Shown here: in pieces, positions 5,726-11,707 of the stretch
Layout: each line of letters begins with the position of its first letter
Numbering within the stretch: the stretch's first letter is position 1
Assembly (NCBI GenBank): GCA_964580155.1
Contig: CAZOJP010000044.1
Span: 1 to 15,389, forward strand
DNA length: 15,389 bases
DNA from: Intestinibacillus sp964580155
GTDB lineage: Bacteria > Bacillota > Clostridia > Oscillospirales > Butyricicoccaceae
Direction of reading: 5' to 3'
Made by a program: the position numbers and the translations under genes
The notes under the pieces: model-generated
What the model was told of the DNA's origin: nothing
What the model saw: the letters and a program-made list of their open reading frames with translations, nothing else
Database searches by the model: none

Positions 5726-7195
5726 TTATGAACGCTTTGTTAAATCATCGCCCTCGATTTCGCGGACTTTTTTCATCTGCGCCAGCGGCAGCGTGAAGGA
5801 AAACTCGGTGGTTCCGCCGTCCGACCGCACGGAAATATCGCCGCCGTGCAGGTTGATGATGTTCTTGACGATATACAGCCCCAGCCCCGCGCCGGTGCGG
5901 TCGCGGCTGCGCGAGGGATCCGCCTTGTAGAAGCGGTCGAAAATATGCGGCAGGTTGTCCTCCGAGATGCCGTCGCCCGTGTTGGACACGGAAAACGCGC
6001 ACATCGCGCCCTCCTGCGCGGCGGACAGCCGCAGACAGCCGCCCTCCTCGACGAATTTAACCGCGTTGTCAATCAGGTTGTAAACCGCGCGGAACACATG
6101 GTCGCGGTCGCCCATCACGATGAGCTGATCGGCAAACTCGACCTCGACCTCGACGCGCTTGGCCTCCAGCTTTTGCTCAAACGACAGGATAATTTGACTC
6201 GCCATCTCGGAAAAATCAAACGGCGCGGGCGCAAGCAGCAGCTCGCCCGACTGGATTTTCGCCGCGTCGAGCATGCGCACGACCATGCGTGACAGCCGGT
6301 GCACCTCCTCCGAGATGATGTGCAGATACTTTTCATGCCGCTCTGCAGGGATCGTGCCGTCGAGCATTCCGTCGACAAAGCCGCCGATCGTCGTCATCGG
6401 GGTCTTGAATTCGTGGCTGACGTTGCCGATAAAGCCGCGCGTCAGCTCTTCAAGCTGCTCAAGCTCGCCCGCCATGTTGTTGAACGCAAGCGCCAGCTCG
6501 TCAATCTCGTCGCACTCGTTATCGACCGACACGCGCACGGAAAAATCACCCTGCGCAAATGCCTTTGCCGCGTTGGACATGGTTTTAAGCGGCTGCGTGA
6601 TGCGCGAGGAGGTGACGTATGCGGTAAACAGGATGCCGACGAGCGCGATGGATACAATCATGACAAAGGTGCGCATGATATGCGTCAGCATGCCGGTCAC
6701 CGCCGCGCCCGACGCGCTGACGAATACGAACGCGCTCACCGCGCCGTTTGGTTCGACCGCGCGCGCACCCACGACATAGCTCTTCTCCGCGAGCGCGCCG
6801 CCCAGCGTGCCGATTTCGCTGTAATAGCCCTCCGCGCTGACGCGGCGCAGCACCGCCGCAGGCACCTGAATCTGCGCTGCGCGGCCCACGCTGCTCTCGT
6901 CCGCCTGCAGCAGCCCCGTGCCCGCGGTGTCCGTGATGAGGATGGATACGTTGCTGTCCTTCGCCATAAAGAGCAGCACAAGCTGATAGAGCTTGTCGTA
7001 TTCGGTGTTGTAGTTGCCGAGCACGCCCGCGGTCTGCTCCGCGGCATTGATGGCGACCTGCCGGAGCTGCACCTGCTTTTCGCTGATGGCATAGCGGTTG
7101 ACCTGATGGAAAAACGCCATGCCCGCGAGCAGCAGCGCGATCAGCGTGATCGACGCATAGGACAGAAAATTCTTAACGAAAAATGTTTTTTTCAC
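5726..7195 (-). CDS. Sensor histidine kinase (HAMP-HisKA-HATPase)
   Basis: 489 residues, a membrane kinase expected to phosphorylate the response regulator encoded just upstream. Order: TM1 (about 11-29), extracytoplasmic sensor region (30-172) of no family I recognise, TM2 (about 174-194), HAMP (about 195-248), HisKA with NVSHEFKTPMTTI and phospho-acceptor His261, then HATPase with N box NLIDNA (373-378), G1 NTGDGI (405-410), F box IFDRFYK and G2 GAGLGLYIV (435-443). All catalytic boxes are intact. The start is a GTG codon at 7195-7193 preceded by GAGG eight bases away; no ATG lies nearby in frame. It starts 21 bases after the regulator stop codon, so the two are one operon. The arrangement with htrA downstream suggests envelope-stress sensing, but the signal cannot be read from the sequence. 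Confidence 0.95.
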   Translation of the reverse strand: MKKTFFVKNFLSYASITLIALLLAGMAFFHQVNRYAISEKQVQLRQVAINAAEQTAGVLGNYNTEYDKLYQLVLLFMAKDSNVSILITDTAGTGLLQADESSVGRAAQIQVPAAVLRRVSAEGYYSEIGTLGGALAEKSYVVGARAVEPNGAVSAFVFVSASGAAVTGMLTHIMRTFVMIVSIALVGILFTAYVTSSRITQPLKTMSNAAKAFAQGDFSVRVSVDNECDEIDELALAFNNMAGELEQLEELTRGFIGNVSHEFKTPMTTIGGFVDGMLDGTIPAERHEKYLHIISEEVHRLSRMVVRMLDAAKIQSGELLLAPAPFDFSEMASQIILSFEQKLEAKRVEVEVEFADQLIVMGDRDHVFRAVYNLIDNAVKFVEEGGCLRLSAAQEGAMCAFSVSNTGDGISEDNLPHIFDRFYKADPSRSRDRTGAGLGLYIVKNIINLHGGDISVRSDGGTTEFSFTLPLAQMKKVREIEGDDLTKRS

Positions 7196-7216
7196 ACAAA
7201 CGGCCTCATTTTACGG

Positions 7217-7894
7217 TCAATCCTTGGTTTCAAACTTGTAGCCCACGCCCCAGACCGTCTTGAGATCCCACTTGTCACTGACGCTTTCCAGTTTTTCGCG
7301 CAGGCGCTTGATGTGCACGTCCACCGTGCGCGTGTCCCCGAAGTAGTCAAAGCCCCACACGTCGTCGAGGAGCTGCGCGCGCGTGAACACGCGATTCGGG
7401 CTGGACGCGAGAAAATAGAGCAGCTCGATTTCCTTCGGCGGCGCGTCGACCCGTTTGCCGTCCACGATTAAATCGTAGGCCTGCTTGTCGATCACGAGCT
7501 TGTCATAGCTCAGCTTGCCGCTGTCCTCGGGGGCGAGTCGGCGAAACACCGCGCGGATGCGCGCGATGACCTCGCGCATTTCGAGGGGCTTTACGATATA
7601 ATCGTCCGCGCCCATCTCCAGTCCGGATACGCGGTCCGAGGTCTCGCCCTTCGCGGTCAGCATGATGATCGGCACGTTGGACTCCTCCCGGATGGTGCGG
7701 CAGACCTCCCAGCCGTCCATAATCGGCATCATCACGTCAAGCAGCAGCATATCGGGGTTTTCGCTCTTCCACTTTTTCAGACCCTCCACGCCGTTCGGCG
7801 CTTCGACCACCTCATAGCTCTCGCGCTCGAGGTACAGACGCAGCAGCTCGCGAATATTTTCTTCGTCTTCGACGATCAGTATCTTTTTTGCCAT
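7217..7894 (-). CDS. OmpR/PhoB-family response regulator
   Basis: 225 residues from MAKKILIVEDEENIR. The receiver domain (1-118) has the acidic pair Glu9/Asp10, phosphorylation site Asp53 (LLLDVMMP), Thr80 (MLTAK) and Lys102 (VKPLEMRE). The winged-helix DNA-binding domain follows (about 128-224), with TVDVHIKRLREKLE as recognition helix and VWGVGYKFE as the wing. The start at 7894 is chosen because it gives the family-standard N-terminus, with AGGTGG eight or more bases upstream; a longer frame to 7957 would run through the promoter region. First gene of the regulator-kinase-(htrA) cluster. A palindrome overlaps its probable -10, so it may be repressed or autoregulated. Confidence 0.95.
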   Translation of the reverse strand: MAKKILIVEDEENIRELLRLYLERESYEVVEAPNGVEGLKKWKSENPDMLLLDVMMPIMDGWEVCRTIREESNVPIIMLTAKGETSDRVSGLEMGADDYIVKPLEMREVIARIRAVFRRLAPEDSGKLSYDKLVIDKQAYDLIVDGKRVDAPPKEIELLYFLASSPNRVFTRAQLLDDVWGFDYFGDTRTVDVHIKRLREKLESVSDKWDLKTVWGVGYKFETKD

Positions 7895-7914
7895 AAACAG
7901 CACCCACCTAACCC

Positions 7915-7935
7915 GTATAATACTCTTTATTATAC
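7915..7935 (-). promoter_or_regulatory. Palindromic operator overlapping the -10 of the regulator-kinase operon
   Basis: GTATAATA (7915-7922), five bases, and TATTATAC (7928-7935) form a perfect 8-bp inverted repeat. On the minus strand the upstream arm contains a perfect TATAAT (7934 to 7929), so the palindrome would run from the -10 to just past the transcription start. The -35 is not convincing at standard spacing. Confidence 0.5.
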
Positions 7936-7968
7936 ACCGTCCGCAGCACAATTGCATTAACGAAGTGT

Positions 7969-8005
7969 AAAAAACAGCCCGTCCCGCAAAAATGGGGACG
8001 GGCTG
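7969..8005 (-). terminator. Terminator after the SLH protein gene
   Basis: A perfect 11-bp stem (CAGCCCGTCCC at 7975-7985 with 7995-8005) has a 9-nt loop and, on the minus strand, is followed by six T (plus-strand A 7969-7974). Confidence 0.9.
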
Positions 8006-8021
8006 CGCGAAGAAGCGCCTT

Positions 8022-9383
8022 TTATGCGCCGAATTCCTGATAGGAGGACAGATCGTCCGGCAGCTCGACCTTGACGTCGTTTCCGAACTTCATATCGGTC
8101 ATTTTCATGGTCATTTTCATGTCCATGGACTGACCCGCCGCCTGAGCCGACATGCTCATCGACATCTCCGCGCCGATGTACTTGCCGTCCTTGAACGTGC
8201 TCGTCGCGGTCAGATCGCCGAAGGTCACATCGGCCGCCGCACCGGTGAGCTCCTGCATGTTCATGCTGCTCAGCATGCCTGCGACCATGCTGTTCATGGC
8301 GCCGGGCGCATACTTGACCGCATAGGTGGTCGCACCGTTTGCGGTGGTCTCCTTGAGGCTTTCAACGGCGGACAGGCCGGTGGTCGTATAGCTCGTCAGG
8401 TCGACCATGCCCTGCATCGCGCTGAAATCCATCGGCATCTTGAGCTTCTGCCCGCTCATGTTCATGTAGTAGTTGCCGTTCGTGTAATACACGTTGTACG
8501 GCGTTTCGATCACGGACTGATCCCCCGCGGAAACAAGCTCCTTGGCAAGCTCCAGCTTCATGGTGCCCGTCATTGCCATGCTGGATTTGTTGAGATCGGC
8601 CAGATCCATATCCGCCGCGGTGCTCAGCACCACGGACATCGTCATCAGATCCGCGCCCGCGCTTTTGACGTGCGCGCTCATGTCCATCTTGGCGGACATC
8701 TTGCCCTGCTTGGAATAGGCCTCGCTCACCTTGACATAGTCCTTGTAGCGCTTAAAGAACGCCTGGGTGTCCGCCGCCTTGTCCTTTGCGACCGCGCCGT
8801 CCGCCACCAGCTTGTCAAGCAGCGTGTCCGCGTCGCTGTTGCGGGGCTGTACCGCCAGAGCTGTGTAGCTCATCGCCGCGACGTGATCGCGCAGGAAGTT
8901 CGCCGTGTCGCAGTTGAACGGATCGACCACGCCCTCTTCCGCGCCCTTTTGCAGCGCAATCGCATAGGTGAAGTCGCCGCCTGCCGCATCGCTGTGTCCG
9001 AGCGCGCGCAGCAGGAAGGTGGTGTACATCTGCGCGTCGCACTTGCTGTTCGGCGCAAAGGTCGTGTCCGTCGTGCCGGTGGTCAGCTTGTTGTCGTAGA
9101 GATACTGCACATAGGGCTTCTGCCAGTCCTCCAGATCGGTGAACGGCGCGTCATAGGTCATCTGCTGCGCCTCGGTCTCCTTGCCCAGCAGGCGCACGAG
9201 CATCGTCGCCGCCTCGGCACGGGTCGGTGCGCGGTCCAGCTCATAGCCCGCGGTGCCGCCCTGGAACAGGCCGAGCGCCTTGAGCTTGTCCGCCGTGCTG
9301 TCGAAGTTTGCCGCGGAAGCGGACGCGACCAACGTGGTCACGGCCGCCGCGCCCACCAGGGCGAGTCTCATAGACTTCTTCAT
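8022..9383 (-). CDS. Secreted SLH-domain protein with methionine-rich C-terminal beta region
   Basis: 453 residues from MKKSMRLALV. A Sec signal peptide (1-24) ends in ASASA before ANFDS, with no lipobox. Two SLH motifs are clear (about 27-68, with LGLFQGG and TRAEAATMLVRLLG; and about 78-131, PFTDLEDWQKPYVQYLYDNKLTTG to FLLRALG); a third, degenerate one covers about 137-180. SLH domains hold proteins on pyruvylated cell-wall polymers. The rest (about 220-453) consists of alternating polar/hydrophobic stretches that look like an antiparallel beta sheet of the LolA/LppX or DUF6612 kind; I am not sure of the family. In residues 407-431 nine of 25 are Met in MxM pattern. Start chosen for the signal peptide and GAGGGAGG six bases upstream; the longer frame to 9455 runs through the leader. 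Own promoter and terminator. Function unknown; a surface-anchored binding or chaperone-like role is possible. Confidence 0.85.
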   Translation of the reverse strand: MKKSMRLALVGAAAVTTLVASASAANFDSTADKLKALGLFQGGTAGYELDRAPTRAEAATMLVRLLGKETEAQQMTYDAPFTDLEDWQKPYVQYLYDNKLTTGTTDTTFAPNSKCDAQMYTTFLLRALGHSDAAGGDFTYAIALQKGAEEGVVDPFNCDTANFLRDHVAAMSYTALAVQPRNSDADTLLDKLVADGAVAKDKAADTQAFFKRYKDYVKVSEAYSKQGKMSAKMDMSAHVKSAGADLMTMSVVLSTAADMDLADLNKSSMAMTGTMKLELAKELVSAGDQSVIETPYNVYYTNGNYYMNMSGQKLKMPMDFSAMQGMVDLTSYTTTGLSAVESLKETTANGATTYAVKYAPGAMNSMVAGMLSSMNMQELTGAAADVTFGDLTATSTFKDGKYIGAEMSMSMSAQAAGQSMDMKMTMKMTDMKFGNDVKVELPDDLSSYQEFGA

Positions 9384-9477
9384 AATAATCCTCCCTCTGC
9401 ATATCCAGAAATAGCTTCTATGCATCATATTACCATACTCTTTTTTCAAATGCACGCACTTTTACAGTTTTCTTTCC

Positions 9478-9505
9478 ATTATAAGAATCTGTTAAGATTT
9501 GTCCG
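9478..9505 (-). promoter_or_regulatory. Probable promoter of the SLH gene
   Basis: On the minus strand CGGACA, a 16-bp spacer and a perfect TATAAT. The -35 lies within a GTCCGGAC palindrome (9501-9508), and the spacer holds an AATCT/AGATT inverted repeat (9486-9499). The predicted leader is about 85-90 nt. Confidence 0.5.
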
Positions 9506-9569
9506 GACGATCCGCCTGCGAAGCTGCAACAAACCCTTTTATCGTATGCGCGCCCGCACTTGCAAGCGC

Positions 9570-9597
9570 AAAAAAGCCGCCCATCGGACGGCTTTTT
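9570..9597 (-). terminator. Terminator after yebC
   Basis: An inverted repeat of twelve pairs including one G-T (A/T-rich base, GCCGTCC/GGGCGGC core) with a three-base loop, six A on one side and five T on the other. It follows the yebC stop by 15 bases on the minus strand. Confidence 0.85.
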
Positions 9598-9612
9598 GTA
9601 TGGCGCGGGAGC

Positions 9613-10356
9613 TTAGCCCTCGTAATCGCCTTCGTTTTCCCAGTTGTGCCACACGCTCTGCACATCGTCGTTGTCCTCCAGGTTGTCGAGCAGCTTGCGC
9701 ATCTGCGCCATGTCCTCTTCCTTTTCCAGACTGATGTAGTTCTGCGGCACCATTTCGATTTCGGCTTCGAGGAAGGCATAGCCCTTGGCTTCGAGGGCTT
9801 CGCGCACGGTCCCGAAATCCGCCGGTGCGGTGTAGATTTGGAAGCTCGTTTCGTCCGCCTGAAAATCCTCCGCGCCCGCGTCAAGCGCCGCCATCATGAC
9901 CTCGTCCTCATCCTGCTCGTCGCGCTCGATGATGATAACGCCCTTCTCGTCAAACTGCCAGCTGACGCAGCCGGTCGCGCCCATGCCCGCGCCGTATTTG
10001 TCGAGCAGATGGCGCACATCCGCCGCGGTGCGGTTGCGGTTGTCGGTCAGGGTTTCGATGATGACCGCAACGCCGGACGGGCCGTAGCCCTCGTAGTTGA
10101 TGGCTTCGTACTCGATCGCGCCGTTCGCGCCGGAATATTTATCGAGTGTGCGCTTGATGTTGTCGTTGGGCATGTTGTTCGCCTTTGCCTTTGCGACAAC
10201 GTCGCGCAGACGGGCATTGTTCTCGGGGTTTGCCGAGCCGCCCTCCTTGATTGCAATCGCCATTTCGCGGCCGATTTTGGTGAAGATTTTGGCCTTTTTC
10301 GCATCGTTCGCGCCCTTGCGCTTGGCGATATTATTCCACTTTGAATGTCCCGACAT
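9613..10356 (-). CDS. yebC: YebC/PmpR/TACO1-family protein
   Basis: 247 residues, full length for the family, with the signature N-terminus MSGHSKWNNIAKRKGANDAKKAKIF split here as MSGHSKW (1-7) and the KRKGANDAKK stretch (12-21). The conserved middle segments NYEGYGPSGVA, TDNRNRTAADVRH and GCVSWQFDEKG follow. Domain 1 is helical (1-75); domains 2 and 3 are alpha/beta (about 76-235). The family was long annotated as a transcriptional regulator (PmpR); work on TACO1 and its bacterial relatives points to a role on the ribosome in translating difficult, proline-rich stretches. The acidic C-terminus (NWENEGDYEG) is a short local addition. Ribosome site AAAGGAG ten bases before ATG; own promoter and terminator, so monocistronic here rather than next to ruvC as in many Gram-negatives. 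Family call certain, molecular role less so. Confidence 0.95.
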   Translation of the reverse strand: MSGHSKWNNIAKRKGANDAKKAKIFTKIGREMAIAIKEGGSANPENNARLRDVVAKAKANNMPNDNIKRTLDKYSGANGAIEYEAINYEGYGPSGVAVIIETLTDNRNRTAADVRHLLDKYGAGMGATGCVSWQFDEKGVIIIERDEQDEDEVMMAALDAGAEDFQADETSFQIYTAPADFGTVREALEAKGYAFLEAEIEMVPQNYISLEKEEDMAQMRKLLDNLEDNDDVQSVWHNWENEGDYEG

Positions 10357-10399
10357 CTATGATACTCTCCTTTTACAAAACAATTCGCATCTAAATAGC

Positions 10400-10428
10400 A
10401 TTTTATCAAACTTCCTGCCGATACGCAA
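10400..10428 (-). promoter_or_regulatory. yebC promoter, SigA-like with extended -10
   Basis: On the minus strand TTGCGT, 17 bp, TAAAAT, with TG one base upstream of the -10 (TGaTAAAAT). The leader is about 37 nt. It lies back to back with the SigG-like promoter of the peptide gene. Confidence 0.6.
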
Positions 10429-10448
10429 GGCTGCGCCCTGTTTTTTTT

Positions 10449-10477
10449 GCATAAAGCCGGTTTTCCGCGGCATACTA
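10449..10477 (+). promoter_or_regulatory. SigG-like forespore promoter for the Asn/Gln-repeat peptide
   Basis: GCATA (10449-10453), a 17-bp spacer and CATACTA (10471-10477). This fits the Bacillus SigG consensus GHATR-N17/18-CATNHTA at every defined position and with correct spacing. The SigF -10 (GGNRANANTW at 15 bp) fits less well, and no SigA promoter is visible. The predicted start near 10484 gives a leader of about 26 nt. An eight-T tract lies directly upstream of the -35. Confidence 0.65.
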
Positions 10478-10509
10478 TCCTCAAATCCAAAAAAGTGAGG
10501 TGAGCCGTT

Positions 10510-10641
10510 ATGCCGAAGAATCAGCCGAATCAGAACCAGAACAAGTGCCCTGATCAGCATCAAAATCAGAACCAGAATCAGAGCCAGAATCAGAAACAGC
10601 AGAGTGGTCAGAATCGCAAAAATCAGCCGGGCGCCAACTAA
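10510..10641 (+). CDS. 43-residue Asn/Gln-repeat peptide, candidate forespore protein
   Basis: ATG at 10510, TAA at 10639-10641, with GTGAGG nine bases upstream. Of the 43 residues, 11 are Asn and 14 are Gln, mostly as NQ dipeptide repeats (for example QNQNQNQSQNQ at 18-28), with one Cys (13) and a few Lys/Arg. There are no hydrophobic segments, signal peptide or known domain, so it should be soluble and unstructured. At the DNA level the repeat is a wobbling AAYCAG hexamer. It is a complete unit: SigG-like promoter, ribosome site, ORF and a strong terminator 26 bases after the stop. Composition recalls gamma-type small acid-soluble spore proteins (SspE), which are Asn/Gln-rich amino-acid stores in the forespore, but it lacks their repeat and I do not recognise the sequence. 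Coding status is supported by signals, not homology. Confidence 0.7.
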   Translation: MPKNQPNQNQNKCPDQHQNQNQNQSQNQKQQSGQNRKNQPGAN

Positions 10642-10667
10642 AGCGCGGATCGGTTTTGCGCGGAACG

Positions 10668-10711
10668 GGGCTGCGGCACGGTGATGTTACCGTGCGGCAG
10701 CCCTGTTTTTT
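10668..10711 (+). terminator. Terminator after the Asn/Gln-repeat peptide gene
   Basis: Two 7-bp helices (GGGCTGC/GCAGCCC and GCACGGT/ACCGTGC) separated by one G-G mismatch, a six-base loop and six T (10706-10711). An outer 8-bp pairing (10658-10665 with 10714-10721) could lengthen the structure. The minus strand lacks a T tract, so it serves the peptide gene and not mrnC. Confidence 0.9.
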
Positions 10712-11115
10712 CATTCCGCGCGCACAATCGCGTCGTACAGCGCGTTGATCCGCTCATAATCGCCGCGCAGATACAGCCAGCCGAACAGTGCTTCGAGCGC
10801 GGTCGCAAGGCTGTATTCGCCATGCGTGCACGATTTGGGCACGCTGCCGGGCTTGGCATTGCGCCCGTGGCGAAACACCGCGCTCTCCTCCTCGCACAGC
10901 AGGGGCAGCAGCACCTTGGCCGCGCGTGCCTGTGCGGGCGCGCACACGAGCGCAATCGTTTGCTTGTGCAGATTTTTTGCGGTGGTCGAGCCGTCCGCCG
11001 CAAGGCGTGTGCGCGTCAGCAGCTCGTAGACCGCGTCCCCGATGTGCGCCAGGCCGAGTGCGCTCAGCGCGTCCATCGCGGGCTTGTCCAGTGTCTGGTG
11101 TAAATAATCCTGCAA
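10711..11115 (-). CDS. mrnC: Mini-ribonuclease III
   Basis: 134 residues, an RNase III catalytic domain without the double-stranded-RNA-binding domain. In Bacillus subtilis it matures 23S rRNA ends. Signature segments are LAHIGDAVYELLTR (22-35) with catalytic Asp27, RHGRNAK (82-88) and YSLATALEALFGWLYLRGD (101-119) with Glu108, both acidic metal ligands of the family. The start is a TTG codon (plus-strand 11113-11115), preceded by GAGGG at seven to eight bases; the first in-frame ATG (residue 14) would leave almost nothing before the conserved core, and the B. subtilis protein has a similar short N-terminus. It is not next to cysS or rlmB as in many Firmicutes. Own promoter, divergent from trxA, with a long leader of about 100 nt that could fold into GC-rich helices. 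Its 3' end abuts the peptide terminator. Confidence 0.92.
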   Translation of the reverse strand: MQDYLHQTLDKPAMDALSALGLAHIGDAVYELLTRTRLAADGSTTAKNLHKQTIALVCAPAQARAAKVLLPLLCEEESAVFRHGRNAKPGSVPKSCTHGEYSLATALEALFGWLYLRGDYERINALYDAIVRAE

Positions 11116-11198
11116 AATGCAGCCCTCTTTTCCGTCATTTTCGCGGGTGACTCCGGCGCGCGTCCGCGCTTTCCTGCGTGACCGCTCCCATTCGGGTA

Positions 11199-11227
11199 TT
11201 GCGCGCGCTGCCAGAATATGATAAAAT
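11199..11227 (+). promoter_or_regulatory. trxA promoter, SigA-like with extended -10
   Basis: TTGCGC (11199-11204), a 17-bp spacer and TAAAAT (11222-11227) with TG one base before the -10. The leader is about 66 nt. Its -10 overlaps the minus-strand -10 of mrnC by two bases. Confidence 0.65.
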
Positions 11228-11254
11228 TATACCGAAATGGGCGGATAAAGTAAA
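11226..11254 (-). promoter_or_regulatory. mrnC promoter, SigA-like
   Basis: On the minus strand TTTACT (4/6 match), a 17-bp spacer and a perfect TATAAT. It overlaps the trxA -10, so RNA polymerase could not open both at once. Predicted start near 11219. Confidence 0.6.
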
Positions 11255-11299
11255 CCCCTTATCAAACACAATATCCCCCCTGCGAAAGGAGTAATCATT

Positions 11300-11611
11300 A
11301 TGGCAATCCTTCATCTGACCGAACAAAACTTTGATGCCGAGATCAAGAATTCCTCGGTTCCGGTTCTCGTGGATTTCTGGGCGACCTGGTGCGGCCCATG
11401 CAAGATGCTTGCGCCCATTCTGGAGCAGGTCGACGCGGCCCTTGCGGGCGGCGCGAAAATCTGCAAGGTGGACGTTGACCAGCAGCCCGCCCTTGCGGCG
11501 CGCTTCGGCATTATGAGCATCCCCACCCTGCTGTTTTTCCGCGACGGCAAGCAGACCGACAAAATGGTCGGCGCGCGCTCCATGGAGGACATCGTCGCGG
11601 CGCTCAAGTGA
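11300..11611 (+). CDS. trxA: Thioredoxin
   Basis: 103 residues, the classical thioredoxin length, a cytoplasmic dithiol reductant for enzymes such as ribonucleotide reductase. The active site WCGPC has Cys31 and Cys34; Asp25 (LVDFWATW) is the buried acid and the cis-proline loop is SIPTLLFF. Ribosome site AAAGGAG lies eight bases before ATG. Transcribed alone between its promoter and a strong terminator, so a stand-alone trxA; no thioredoxin reductase is in the window. Confidence 0.96.
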   Translation: MAILHLTEQNFDAEIKNSSVPVLVDFWATWCGPCKMLAPILEQVDAALAGGAKICKVDVDQQPALAARFGIMSIPTLLFFRDGKQTDKMVGARSMEDIVAALK

Positions 11612-11654
11612 GTAAATCGGACGGGCACCCCCCTGTGCGCCCGTCCACGCAATC

Positions 11655-11696
11655 AAAAAAGTTGTCACCGCATACAGCGCGGTGACAACTTTTTTT
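11655..11696. terminator. Bidirectional terminator between trxA and the DUF4015-like gene
   Basis: A perfect 17-bp inverted repeat (11655-11671 with 11679-11695), whose outer pairs are six A against six T, has a seven-base loop and a T tract on both strands. It can end trxA from the left and the convergent gene from the right. A GGACGGGC/GCCCGTCC hairpin lies just upstream, from 11619. Confidence 0.93.
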
Positions 11697-11707
11697 ATCT
11701 GTCTCGG

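Noticed and set aside
7992..9734. 580-codon plus-strand ORF opposite the SLH protein gene
   Set aside because: Antisense shadow rich in His/Arg/Val; the minus strand has signal peptide, SLH motifs, promoter and terminator.
10508..10714. Minus-strand ORF with Ser-Asp repeats opposite the Asn/Gln peptide gene
   Set aside because: The SD pattern is the complement of the AAYCAG repeat; promoter, ribosome site and terminator all support the plus strand.
11135..11668. 177-codon minus-strand ORF covering trxA and the mrnC leader
   Set aside because: Antisense to thioredoxin, no ribosome site, and it spans the trxA-mrnC promoter region.
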